Both the position numbers and the translations under genes were made by a program. From Halichoerus grypus (lineage: Eukaryota > Chordata > Mammalia > Carnivora > Phocidae), in the NCBI RefSeq assembly GCF_964656455.1, contig NC_135719.1, positions 128,383,444 through 128,447,443 on the forward strand: 64,000 nt of DNA, written 5' to 3'. The notes beneath the pieces are model-generated. The model had not been told where the DNA came from, ran no database searches, and saw nothing but the letters and a program-made list of their open reading frames with translations. Below, one piece after another: positions 35,856-46,343 of this stretch (its first letter is position 1; each line of letters opens with the position of its first letter).

Positions 35856-37114
35856 TCAAATGCCCCACCTTTATATGGAACATGATGATTATTTCTCTTT
35901 GTATGTGCATACATATATTTATATGTACATATATATTATAGCTATAAAGTAGATATTATGTAGCTAAAATATAAACTCAAAATATCGTAAGAACCAATGA
36001 TGGAATATTGTTGAGAAAGAGAATATTCTTTCCAACAACATTGCGCAAGCAAAACAAACATGTCTTCTAAGAAGAAAACAGAAGAGGTTAAGTTATGTCT
36101 TTAATTATTCTTTTGTTGTTTCAGTTTGGAGGTTGTCTTAACAAAATGAATAATGCAATTGGCTTCTATGGAAAGCTGTTAAATTTTGATGATGCTGAGA
36201 GATTGGGAGCCTGTTTGTGGGGAACTCTAGTTTCCCTTCCCAAAGGGAAGGCTCCCATGTGTGTACCCTTAGGGGCCAGCCCTGCTCCCACTGGCTGGAA
36301 ACTTTCCTCTAGTCCAGACTGATGCTGACTAGGTCGGTATAGGCCATTTTCCAAGGAGAATGCAAAGGAATTGATGGTTTCCGTGGGTTCTCCTTATTCT
36401 TCAGCCTGCCCAGGCTTTCTGGCACCCCTCATCCATACGTCTATTCTGTGATGAATGCCAAGAGGCTGGTTAAATTGGAAATTATTCTTTGTTAAATAAT
36501 AATAGCATAGATGGCATTTCCATTTTAATCCAGAGCTCTCAACACTCCACAGTTCTTAAAAACAGCCAAATCTCAAAAGGTGTAATATCAGGCATTACAT
36601 TTTACTGACTCTAGAGAAGATGTGTGAGGGTGGACCTTAATGGAGCTTCTTAAATTAGCAGATATCAACCTTAGTGCTGGGACATGCTGATGTGTCATGA
36701 TCAGTCGTGAGGCATATCACATGTAATGTGTTACTAAATAATAATTCACATACTGAAATTTTGCCAAAGATTTACTAGAAATTTAAATTAGATTAGGCTC
36801 AGGGTTATTGCTAAAACAACATCGCTTCTACCTACCTGCATTCTAATACGCTCTCTGGAGATTCTTCGCCAAGGGAGTGTGCCTTGCATATCAATACCAC
36901 TCATAATGCTAGCTGCACTAGAAAAAAAAGGAATATGTCAACTTTAAGCTTCTCTGTGTTAACAAATGCCTGATATTTATTTTCAAAGACCCTCAAGGAG
37001 TAAAACTGTGGTCATTGGGTTTCTCCCCAGCAGATGATGGCAAGAAAAGACATCTAGGACATCTCCCATTTTAGTACTCTCGCCCTTCCCCATTTAATTG
37101 GATAAGGAAGGGAC
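35856..37114. other. No gene or repeat recognised (1.25 kb)
   Basis: An AT-alternating stretch at about 35900-35945 is the only low-complexity part. No exon is supported. Confidence 0.4.
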
Positions 37115-37335
37115 AGTATAATTTAGTGGAAAGAGCACAGGGTTTGAACCAAAGTGACTCCGACATTTAACAAGCTGGGTGGCCTTGAACCAGTCATTCA
37201 ACCTCTCTGAGCTTTAGTGTTCTAATTTGTAAAATGGGGCTAATGATAGTGCCTCCTTTGTTTTGAGGATGAGAACTAAGATGCATGAAAGTCCTGGCAC
37301 AAAGCCAGGTACCAAGTGGCCTTCAGTTATTATGA
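37115..37335 (+). repeat. MIR
   Basis: 'tttagtggaaagagcacagg', 'aagctgggtggccttgaacc', 'cattcaacctctctgagctt', 'aatttgtaaaatggggctaa'. A Can-SINE lies 30 bp downstream. Confidence 0.85.
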
Positions 37336-37365
37336 CACCTATAGGATTACTGTTGTTGCTGTGAC

Positions 37366-37490
37366 TTTTTTTTTTTTTTTTTTAAAGTAGTGGAGCTCAA
37401 TGCAGGGCTGGGGTTCACAACCCTGAGATCAAGACCTGAGTTGAGATCAAGTATCAGATGCTTAACTGGTTGAGCCACCCAGGCGCCCCA
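37366..37490 (-). mobile_element. Can-SINE, internally shortened
   Basis: T-run, aaagtagtggagctcaatgc, 'tgagatcaagacctgagttg', and the head ending tgagccacccaggcgcccc. It is about 70 bases shorter than the others and lacks the GA-rich/ATTTATTT part. Duplication gttgt(t/g)gctgtg at about 37352-37363 and 37491-37502. Confidence 0.88.
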
Positions 37491-37744
37491 GTTGTGGCTG
37501 TGTTTTAACATGTCCCTCCAGTGCCTGGCAAAAAAAGAGTATATTTTATCTGTGTGAGAATATAAGCTCAGCATCTAACTGTTCACAGGAGACAACTTTG
37601 CCTGCCTCACAGCTGGTACTTAAAGCATCAAAGAGGATCCTCACTCCAGGTACTTGTTAGATAATTCAGTCAGAATCTCCTGCAATCCAGCACCTGTCAG
37701 ACGCTTGCTTATGGCATCTGATATTTATTTTTTCATTTATTTTA

Positions 37745-37985
37745 CACATGCTCATAAAACTCATGTAGTGCTTACTGTGTATCCAGCATGAAAGGGCCTT
37801 AAGAATACTCATTTAATCCTCAGAACAACTCTATGATATGGGTACCATCACCCCATTTTACAGATGAGAAACCCGAGGCACACAGAGGTTAAGTTAGTTC
37901 CCCAAGCTCACAGAGCTAGTACATGGCACAGCAGAATGTGAACCCAAGCTCCAGAGCTTGGAAGCTTGACTTTGATACTATGAGA
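37745..37985 (-). repeat. MIR, near full length
   Basis: 'gtagtgcttactgtgtatcc', 'catcaccccattttacagat', 'aggcacacagaggttaagtt', 'gtgaacccaagctccagagc'. Confidence 0.85.
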
Positions 37986-38657
37986 AAGACTAACAGTCGT
38001 GTTAACCAGCATTTCCTCCTGAGTCATCAAGTTCTTCTCCCGGGCTTAGCTTTTTTTTTAATCAGAAAGCAAGAGACCCAAACATATGACTTGAGCACCC
38101 CTTCCTCCTTCCTAACAATTTCACGTCCAGCCCTCAGTGCATGATACGTCACCTGTTTAGATAGACCTTCTGGGTCTTCGTCAAACTTGTTGCCAGTATT
38201 GTGTTCCATGCTATCCAATAGTCCCAACATGAAAACCAAGTGGTAGAGTATGTAAATAGAGTGTGTTGCTGCACAGGATTTTGTCAGCTTTACTTGCCAT
38301 GAAATTAAAGCTATGAAGCCCATATAGTTCCCTTTCCACTTCCATTTCCGTGGGTCTCAGGACAACTTCTGTGCCCAGCTGCAGTCACCAGCTCTGTTCA
38401 GGTACCTGCTGATATTTACTTGTTCTGCTTCCTTTCAAGGACATCTGCTCTATTTTTTTTTTTTTTATCCCTGATTGTTCTGTTTTTCTTATTGATTAAT
38501 CATATATAATTCCTCCCAATCTCTTGGATGTAGGGAGAGTATAAACCATAAGCCAATAAGAAGCTTATGATGATTTTCTTACCATGTAAAATGTTTCAAG
38601 GTGTGTGGATAAAGTAGAAGGAAGATGAAAAAAATGATAAATGATATTATCTATTAT
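37986..38657. other. No gene or repeat recognised
   Basis: A T-run at 38454-38466 without an attached element. The 73- and 98-codon frames (37923-38144 and 38027-38323) are unrecognised and overlap on opposite strands. Confidence 0.4.
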
Positions 38658-38832
38658 GAATAGCTACCATTTACTCATTGCTTGCTTTGTAGCAGGCGCT
38701 GTGCTGAGTGCTTTACATACATTATCTCTTCTTAATCCTTGCAGACATGGTTAATAAGCAATAGGGCTCTAATTCAAAACCAAGTCTTTCTGACATCAAT
38801 GCCTGTCCTCCTAACCCACTACACCACACTAT
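38658..38832 (-). repeat. MIR
   Basis: 'gctaccatttactcattgct', 'gcaggcgctgtgctgagtgc', 'tttacatacattatctcttc', 'cctcctaacccactacacca'. Confidence 0.75.
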
Positions 38833-38984
38833 ATATATGAATTCAGTTCAGACACAAATCTCATATTTTGCCCCCATCAAGTAAAATGCTTTTTCTCCTT
38901 TCGACCTCAGGTAAAGAGAGTTGAATAAAAGCCTCTCAGTTTGCAACACATCATCACCAGTAGTACAAGTCCTCCCTGGGTTTA

Positions 38985-39640
38985 TTTATTTTTCTCCTTC
39001 ACCCCTAATCACACTTCCTAGTCTCCTTCCCTGTGTAATGGGACACCCATTACAAATAAATACATAGATTTGCTTCTATATCCTTGTATATGCTTATATA
39101 TTCTTGTATGCCCCTATATTTATGTCAGGGGCATACAAGAATATATAAACATATACAAGGATGTATATGCATATATCTTTGTAAGATGTCATATAATTTT
39201 GTTATGCACTTTAAATTTATATTAATGCAGTGTGCTGCATCTCTCGATATGTTTTTTTTTCCCTTCAGTACTGCATTTTCAAGATCCTTTTTCATGTTGC
39301 TGTGTATACATTCAGTTTCTCCTTTGTAACTGCTGCACGGCATTCCATTATATGCCTCCATCCTGTCTTCCACAGCTGTTACTCTACTGTTGGAACTCTG
39401 CTTTTACCAACAACGTGGTACATGGTGCTGAGTGAGAACTTCTTGGGAATATATTCCCAGGAGTGATGTTGCTGGGTTATAGGGCATATGCATGCTTAAT
39501 TACACCCAAAGCTTCCAGATTGCTTTCCAGAAGGGCTGTACCAGTTTAAACTCCCACCAGCCATGCACAAGAAAAAGTTCCAAAGTGCCACATTCTTGAC
39601 AGTATTTGGCATTATTCACCTTTTCCCCGTTCATTAACCC
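38985..39640 (-). mobile_element. Ancient L1 (L1M type) 3' UTR/end, antisense
   Basis: The + strand shows 'ctgctgcacggcattccatt', 'gggaatatattcccaggagt', 'gatgttgctgggttataggg', 'ccagaagggctgtaccagtt', 'taaactcccaccagccatgc', the familiar antisense L1M tail. The left boundary is uncertain because the AT-rich part contains the palindrome at 39077-39165. No coding capacity is left. Confidence 0.7.
39077..39165. repeat. 89-bp near-perfect palindrome (39-bp arms, 11-nt loop)
   Basis: Left arm 39077-39115 starts tatatccttgtatatgctta; right arm 39127-39165 is its reverse complement with only two mismatches in 39 positions; the spacer is atatttatgtc. As RNA it would fold into a long hairpin. It could be a recent inverted duplication inside an old L1 tail, a folded MITE, or a hairpin RNA source. 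Only the structure is seen; function is unknown. Confidence 0.9.
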
Positions 39641-39720
39641 TTTATTACAAGTGATGCTCTTTGAGCAATATAAGTGGATTTATGTGAAAATATCAAATGT
39701 ATCCAAGAATGAAAGACAGC

Positions 39721-40520
39721 ACAGAAAGCCGCAGATGCATCCCGGTGTTCGCGCCAGAGGCAGCGGACGCCCAGGTAAAAGCTCTTCCAAGATGGCCTGG
39801 CTCCAGGCGACCGGGGTGCCACAGTGTGGGGAACTCCTGCTCCTCCCGCGGCCCCTCCAGGACAGCACCAGCTCCTGGGGCCTGCGGGCCAGCGGCCACT
39901 ACATCGCAGGTCTCGCCGGCTTCAGGGCCAGCCGACTGGCACCCTCACAAGCCCTCCGCTCGGCCGGCCCTTTGCAGGAAGGTCTCGCTCGGAGGGACCC
40001 CGTTGGCGGATAGGGAGGTCATGGAGACGCGCAGTGCTGCCCTGGGCGGAGGGCAACTCCGTCGCAGAAGGACCGATCTGGCGGGGCGTCAGGGCCTCGA
40101 GGGTAGCACCGCGGCCGAGCGGCCCACCGCAGGGCCTCCTAGTCTGACCGGGTTAGCAAAGAGCAGCGCCTGCACCGGCTAGCTGGAGCGTCTGACTTCC
40201 GGGCGCTTGGGGCTCCGCAGCGGAGCAACGTTCCAGACGCAGTGGCAGGAACAGACGGAAGTGGGAGGGGTGCGGCGGGGTGGGGGGTAGGGCGTGGAGG
40301 TGCACCGAAGTCCTCCCACAGCTGGGCCTTCTCACCTGCGGGCGAGGTGGGCGCATGTGCGTGTGGAGGCTCGCACTCACCTGGGCTGGCAGGTCCACGT
40401 GCCCCTCTCGCGGCGCCGGCTCCCCAAGGTCCTGGTCCTTCGGTGTCTGCGTCTCGTCCGCCAGCCAGGAGTGCCCATGTGCTGCAACAGGACAGGTTTG
40501 TCTACTGCGGCTCCCAGTGC
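39721..40520. promoter_or_regulatory. CpG island, candidate promoter without a recognised gene
   Basis: By hand count about 65 CpG occur in 780 bases, with GC near two thirds, while flanking DNA is CpG-poor. An ETS-type motif (acttccgg) is at about 40196-40203. Strong donor-like sites are visible: CAG|GTAAAA at about 39774 on +, and, on minus, CAG|GTGAGT near 40382 and CAG|GTGAGA near 40337. Several open frames cross it on both strands (for example 39697-40182 + and 40153-40533 -) but none shows a known domain; high GC alone gives such frames. A bidirectional promoter, a non-coding RNA start, or the first exon of a gene outside the window are all possible. Confidence 0.75.
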
Positions 40521-40809
40521 TCGTGACCTTCACCCACAGAATATGGTACAGGAGCCAGTACGATGGGCTTGTCTGGGTGGAACATTATCCACCTTTGTCA
40601 TGGTTGCCATTGGACATATACAAGGTGGTATCTAAGTAAAAGCCTTCTACAAGTTTGGGACATTTGAGCATGCCAATGAGGCAGCTGGGGATAGGTCGGG
40701 ATGCGGATTGGATGCATATGGGGGCAGGAGAGCAGCAGTTTTTTTCTCTAAGTCCTCCCTAGCACTTGGTTTCTGGGTTTCTTACAATACCTAACATTGG
40801 CTTTGCTCA
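40521..40809. other. No gene or repeat recognised
   Basis: A + frame ends near 40635 with MVQEPVRWACLGGTL, directly after the CpG island. It is unrecognised. Confidence 0.35.
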
Positions 40810-40940
40810 GTAGTTATCTGTGTCCTTGTCAGCAGTGAGCATCTTCTGGGTTGTAAACTATGTTTTACCTCCTCACGTTTGCATGTCCTGCAATGCTTTG
40901 TTTGTAGCAAGACCCTCAGTAAGTGTTTGCTAGAATAAAT
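40810..40940 (+). repeat. L2 LINE 3' end
   Basis: 'tgggttgtaaactatgtttt', 'tttgtagcaagaccctcagt', 'aagtgtttgctagaataaat' match the L2 3' terminus. Confidence 0.65.
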
Positions 40941-42032
40941 TGTCTGAAGTCTGGAAGCTAGCCAGCCTGTAAAAGCCCATTGTCTGGGAAAGGGTAGGTT
41001 GGAGCTAGGAGCAGCAAGCCACCGGTGATCCTTATCTATTCAAATAGGGGTGATTCAGTCGGTCTTCTCTTTTGTGGAAGATTTCCCCCCAACTGTAACT
41101 AGATGTACCTATTTACATTGGGATAGATGAACTATATGAAACTGCTCTGGTAAAATCAGACTTTTGAAGGTATAGGATTCCTGCCGCCCGCCCCCCAAAT
41201 TGACAACTGAAAATTATGCCAGAGAGGACTCATTGTCTTTGGTAACATCCTGGCCGGGCTTGGGAAGTTCCTAGAAATAGCAAACCCTTTTCTCTCAGCC
41301 AGGGACTCAGGTCCCGACCTTGCTGGGCAGAGTGGATGATGTGTTTCATAATGCATGAGTGTTTATTTAACAAACAGCAGGGCTTTCTAATTAAATTATT
41401 GTTGGAGATACAGACAGCATAACCTTTCCCTCAGGGTGAGGTACTCACTGGCTTTTCCAAGATGTGACCCCTCGCGAGCCCGCTGGCCTCTCGGGCAGTC
41501 CGTGCGGAGGGGGTTATTAGGAGTGAGCTGGGTCATTGTAGCCATCTGTGTTGAATCATTCAGCATCCGAACTACAGGCTTTGGTGTAGTTGGCTTCCCC
41601 ACCCAGAATTTCTCTTTATACCAAAGCTCTTGGAATGCACGCAGGTCTGGAGACCCTTATATTGGAATGATGGGGAAAAGAGGCTTGAGGAAGCTCCGTA
41701 CAACTTCTGGCTTGAAGGAGTAACAAGTGATTCTTGTAAATCTCATCCGGTCAGTTCCTGAGTTACTCTGAAGCGTGGTTGCATTTAAGGTTCAGGACTT
41801 CAGTTACAGAGACGGGTCCCTAAAAGATTAAATACATATCAGAGTTACGCTTTCTCAGGATGCTTCTTTTCCATTATGGTGATTATATTAGGCAGCATAG
41901 ACCTCATTATACTGTAGCAACAAATTAAGCCTTAAATCTGGGTGCCTTAAAACAGCATAGGTTTATTTCTCACATTACATGTTGAACACTAGTAACAATG
42001 GGGTTTTGTTTTGGCAACTCTGTACTTAATTT
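40941..42032. other. No gene recognised
   Basis: Short CpG-richer patch at about 41465-41515 (ccctcgcgagcccgctgg). About 41870-42025 looks like part of an old LTR ('taaatctgggtgccttaaaa', 'ggtttatttctcacattaca'). Confidence 0.4.
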
Positions 42033-42540
42033 CTGTCTCTGATTACCTATTATAATAAAACAAACTGCTCCAAAACTTAGTGGATTAAAACTTTATATTA
42101 CATATCACAATTCTGTGGATTGACTGTGATCAGTTGAAGGTTTTTTTTTTCTACTTTATGTGATATCAACTATCTGATATCTGGATCAGCGGGGGCATCA
42201 AAGATATCTTGTTCACATATGTGGAGAGCAGTTGATGAGACAGTGCAGCTGGAGAGAACCTACATGTGACCTCTCCATGTGATCTAGGCTTCGTACAGCA
42301 TGGTGGCTGGGTTCCAAGTGGGGGGATCTTAAGAGCAAATATTCTCAGAAAGCCAGATAGAAACTAACTACAAGATCTCTTATGACTTAGCTTCAGGAGT
42401 CACTCAGTGCCATTTCCACCATATTCTGTTAATTAAAAGTGAGTGACAGGGCCAGCCTGTATTTAGGGTGAGGAGACTACAGAAAGGCATAAATACTAGG
42501 AGTCATGGTTCACTGGGGGCCCACCTTTGGAAACCAGCCA
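42033..42540 (+). repeat. Ancient LTR-like element, family not assigned
   Basis: The layout 'aacaaactgctccaaaactt', 'agtggattaaaac', 'cacaattctgtggattgact' and later 'cttatgacttagcttcagga', 'gtcactcagtgccatttcca' is that of an old mammalian LTR-like repeat. It shares its general order with 55616-56089. Confidence 0.5.
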
Positions 42541-42702
42541 CTTAGATGGATAGAGACATGATGAAAATAGTTTTGATGAAAATGTGCTTACTGTAACTTG
42601 AACTGGGTCTGATTGTTAGCTGGTTAAGTTAGTCTTTATTCTGGAGCTTAGGTGAAGAGAATGAGTGGTGAATGAACCTCCTCTGAGAAGTAATGATATC
42701 CA

Positions 42703-42883
42703 GGGCGCCTGGGTGGCTCAGTCGTTAAGCGGCTGCCTTCGGCTCAGGTCGTGATCCCAGGGTCCTGAGATCGAGCCCCGCATCAGGCTCTCTGCTCAGC
42801 GGGAAGCCTGTTTCTCCCTCTGCTTGTGTTCCCTCTCTCGCTGTGTCTCTGTCAAATAAATAAAATCTTTAAAAAAAAAAAAA
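42703..42883 (+). mobile_element. Can-SINE, young subtype
   Basis: Head ggcgcctgggtggctcagtc, 'gagatcgagccccgcatcag', 'gtctctgtcaaataaataaa' and a 12-A tail. Perfect 16-bp duplication gaagtaatgatatcca at 42687-42702 and 42884-42899. The intact head and long pure A-tail mark it as one of the youngest here. Confidence 0.97.
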
Positions 42884-42899
42884 GAAGTAATGATATCCA

Positions 42900-44027
42900 A
42901 TTAGCAATGGACAGGGCTTGCTGGCCTTAAGCACAGATAACCTTTGGTCTCTTACCATGTTTCTTCCAAAGTGGCATAAAGCAGTTTTTAAATGAGACCT
43001 ATTGAGATGTCCTGACAAGATCTTTTCCTTTCCTCTCATGTCTGGCCTCTTCACCTCCATGTGAACACGTTATCAAGAAATAAGACCTAGGATTTTGAGA
43101 TGGGTACGTAGGAGCAAAAGAGAACTAGAATGAGGACATTCTTTTACACGTGTCCCTTGGTATTCTCAATGGCCGAGGGTGGGGTGCTAAAGGCAGAGCC
43201 GGGGATAGCTTAGAACCCTATAGCAGAGATCTGGGGAGTGGGGCCCTGCGGGGATGGAAGGGGGAGGCAGAGCTGGAGCGCCTCCATTCTGTGAGAGTGG
43301 CGTTTGCCTTTGAGGCAGCAACAGTAATATTTCATGCCTTCCGTAGTGTCTCCTACCCTTAAATGTCAGTCTCTGCAGCTGCCTTATCTACTGGAGCACA
43401 TTTCAGTTAGGTATTCCAAATCATACTCTTTTCTTCCAGGACAAATATGCCAGAGGTGATATTTACTGTTACAGCAGCATTTTAAATCCTTGGGGGGAGG
43501 GGAGGGAAGAAAGGCCTAGTGAATAGCAGTTTCTCCCTTATAATAATAATAAAACAATAGAGAGAAGAAGTGAATTCTGGGTTGGATGCCCGTGACTGGC
43601 TGATTTAAGTGAACATCTTTTGTCTCCGCCCTCCTTGGTCGCCCTCCTCCCGTGCCTGCCTTAGCGTGAAGGTTATGAAGCTTGGCTCTGTCGAGAATGG
43701 CCTCCCAGTCTTCTTCATGGAGGTTCATGAATGTCTCCTAGCATGGTTTCTACCTAGAGACAACTGGGCTCCTACTTCACCCATTCCTTATTCCTTCTTT
43801 TGTTTGGGGGAATGTTTGCATGAAATCAGAATCACTATGTCTCAAGTATTTTACCAGGCGCCGCTGCTTCTGCCCACCTGTGGGCCATTTTCATCTCTCA
43901 GTGGAGCACCAACCCCACCTCCAGGAGGCATAATGGTTGAGAAACTTGCATTTACATGTTTCCTCCTTGGAATCAAGTCTCCATTCCTTGCCCTGATATT
44001 CATGTCTCAGCTCACTTGTTACTGGTC
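42900..44027. other. No gene or repeat recognised (1.1 kb)
   Basis: Frames of 70-141 codons (43150-44034) lack domains and overlap opposite-strand frames. Confidence 0.4.
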
Positions 44028-44031
44028 CTTA

Positions 44032-44467
44032 TGATGTGGTTTTGGAATATAGGTGAGCTTCGGTGGGGTGAGGTCCAGAGCCAACCACTAAGAAAGAATT
44101 CTTGAGACGTCTTTGGTCCAAAATGGTGGTTTTATTAGACCATGGGGACAGGACCCGTGGGCAGAAAGAGCTGCTGCACTGGGGTTGTGAGGGGTGGCTG
44201 ATTATATACTTGGGAGTTGGGAGAGGTAAGGAAAAAGGGAGGTGTCCAAAAGGACTTTCATATGGTAAGTAGGACCCTCAGAATACTGGAGGCCTTGCCA
44301 TTGTCAGTTTAAGGTGGTTTTCCCTCTAGCAAGGCATTAACATGAAGATAATTGGGAGCTTCCTGGAAGAATATCACACATTCCCACCCAGGAGTGGGGG
44401 TGGGGGGGGAAGGTTGCAGGGTGTCAGCTTGTGCTTTGTCCTGAGCTAGCCTTCTGCTCCCTCATCA
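44032..44467 (-). mobile_element. Solo LTR of an endogenous retrovirus (copy 1, internally deleted)
   Basis: On the minus strand the element begins TG and ends CA, with a TATA-like box (+ strand gattatata, about 44199) and a poly-A signal region (+ strand ttttatta, about 44130). The exact 4-bp duplication ctta lies at 44028-44031 and 44468-44471; four bases are typical of gammaretrovirus-like (class I) integrases. It matches the copy at 45706-46339 over most of its length but lacks about 230 bases of that copy and has about 22 extra bases near 44169. No viral gene is attached. Confidence 0.85.
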
Positions 44468-44471
44468 CTTA

Positions 44472-44704
44472 TATCCACTTGTTCACTGGGCTGATGTCTT
44501 CACTGCCTCCCTAGTAGATTTTGCACTTTCCTCTACCCAAACCTTATGCAGGCTAGCACGATGCTTGGCACGTGGGGTTGGTGGTAGTGATGGGGTCTCA
44601 GTCAATATCTGCACCATACCCCCACTCCCCCCGCCGCCACAGGCCCCATATTGAGAATCCTTCCACTACATCTCTTATCCATATTTCTGATTATTGCCCT
44701 CACT
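44472..44704. other. Host DNA between the LTRs
   Basis: No retroviral coding sequence is seen. Confidence 0.5.
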
Positions 44705-45000
44705 TACGGGCTCAGATTAGGATCCACTTCCTCTGTTCAGCCTTCTTTGACTTCCTTAGCACTTGGTGCTGCTCTGCTCTGAAGTTTTAAAATGCTCATT
44801 ATCATCACTGCTCATTTGGCATTTGGCATGTACTATCCCATGCTATTTTGAATGTCCATATGGTGTCTACCCAAATAGACTGTAAGTGCCTTACAGGCAG
44901 GGATAACTTTGCCTTGTGCTTATTTCATCTTCCCTCAGAGTCCTCAAGATAGTTCTTTCAACACAGAAGGTGCTCAGTTAATAGTCATTAAGTGGACAGA
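44705..45000 (+). repeat. L2 LINE 3' region
   Basis: 'cagccttctttgacttcctt', 'agactgtaagtgccttacag', 'gcagggataactttgccttg', 'cacagaaggtgctcagttaa'. This old repeat lies between the two LTRs, showing that the interval is host DNA and not provirus. Confidence 0.8.
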
Positions 45001-45349
45001 TCAAGGAGTCAGTGGGAGCCAGGGTCCAAAGAAGCCTGCCTTTCGGTGGCCAGTCGACTCCGTTTGGAAGTCATAAACTTGCACAAAACAGGGTCTCTCA
45101 TCTTACTGTTTCCCCTATAAGCAGAGCTCTACTACTTGGATTTCCTAGAAGTGAAGGCTCTTGCCCCTGCCTGATTCCCTGAAACTGATGGTTCAGGTGG
45201 GGAATGTTCCTAGTGTGAGAGAATTTTGAAATCATTGGGCCTTTGCCACATCCAGTGCTTTGACAATCATGGTGTCTTGATGGTTAGAGCAAAGGAGGAT
45301 CAGCCTATTAGGCCATGATTTCAAGTTCAAGTTCATAGCGGACTAAAAG

Positions 45350-45530
45350 TAGAGCCTCACACCCAGTTTCAGTTTTGTCTCTCCCATTTAACATTTGGTT
45401 AATCTCTTTTTACCTCCATTTCCCCATCTAGAAAATAGATTGAATGGTGGCTGTCTATGTGCTTTTATATAATAAACGTAAAAGAACTTTGGATATAGTA
45501 AAACAGTAGATGGATGTCAGAAAGCATAGG
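45350..45530 (+). repeat. MIR fragment
   Basis: 'taatctctttttacctccat' and 'ttccccatctagaaaataga' with a diverged tail. Confidence 0.5.
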
Positions 45531-45705
45531 CAGCACCTTGTAAACATCAGCTAATATTTATTGAGGGCTTACTCTGTACATGGGTCTGCGCTAGGTCCAG
45601 ACTGCGGCCTTCCTGCATTATATAGTCGACCTGCTGAGGAGTTCGGGATTCCATATGGCCTGGACCCTGATCCACAGGTAGGTGAAGCTGGAAGAAGGAT
45701 TGTAG

Positions 45706-46339
45706 TGACGGGGTTTTGGAATATAGGTGAAGTTCTGTGGGGTGAGGTCCAGAGTCGGCGACCAAGAAGGAATTCTTGAGACATCTTTGGTGCAAAAAGG
45801 TGGTTTATTAAAGCATGGGGACAGGACCAGTGGGCAGAAAGGGGTGGCTGATTATATACTATGGGGTTGGGGGAGGTAAGGAAAAGGGAGGTTTCAAAAG
45901 GATTTTCATACGTTAAAGAAGACTCACAGGATACTGGCAGCTTTGCCGTTGTCAGGTTGAGGTTGTTTTTCCCTCTAGCAAGACATTAACATGATGATAG
46001 TTGGGAGCTTCCTGGAGGAACAGTACACTCTACCGGCTTCAAGTATCTGTCAATGGGTTACGGGTTATCAGGACATTTAATTGTATCTACATTCCCTTCT
46101 GGAAGCTAAGCCATTGATAGAGATGCTTTGTTCATTGTAGATTGCTAAAACATTTGTAAACTGAAGGAGGAGTCTTGTAGGATTGTGATCACTATTAGTT
46201 AACTATTTGTTTTTCCTTTCCTTAGCTTTAGGGCAGCCAGGAGTGCCTGAGAAATGTCACATATATCCCATGGGGGGGGTGTGGTTTGTGGGGAGTCAGC
46301 TTCTGCTTTGTCCTCAGCTTGCCTTCCGTTCCCTTATCA
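45706..46339 (-). mobile_element. Solo LTR of the same endogenous retrovirus family (copy 2, full length)
   Basis: Minus-strand TG…CA ends, 634 bp. The + strand shows tggtttattaaag (AATAAA signal on minus, 45804-45809) and gattatatac (TATA-like box, about 45850). The flanks gtag (45702-45705) and atag (46340-46343) are a 4-bp duplication with one change. The 46018-46249 segment is present here and missing in copy 1. No internal viral genes are adjacent. Confidence 0.87.
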
Positions 46340-46343
46340 ATAG

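Noticed and set aside
40294..40635. 113-codon + frame ending in a hydrophobic segment (GGTLSTFVMVAIGHI) as a mitochondrial-type small protein
   Set aside because: I could not match it to a known family. The N-terminal part is GC-driven low-information sequence.
39697..40639. Protein-coding exon(s) from the long frames in the CpG island
   Set aside because: Frames are open on both strands at once, as expected from high GC. No domain, no conserved start context and no recognisable product.
44032..46339. A single endogenous provirus with two LTRs
   Set aside because: The 4-bp flanks differ for each LTR, the interval is only 1.2 kb and contains an old L2, and no gag, pol or env-like frame is present.
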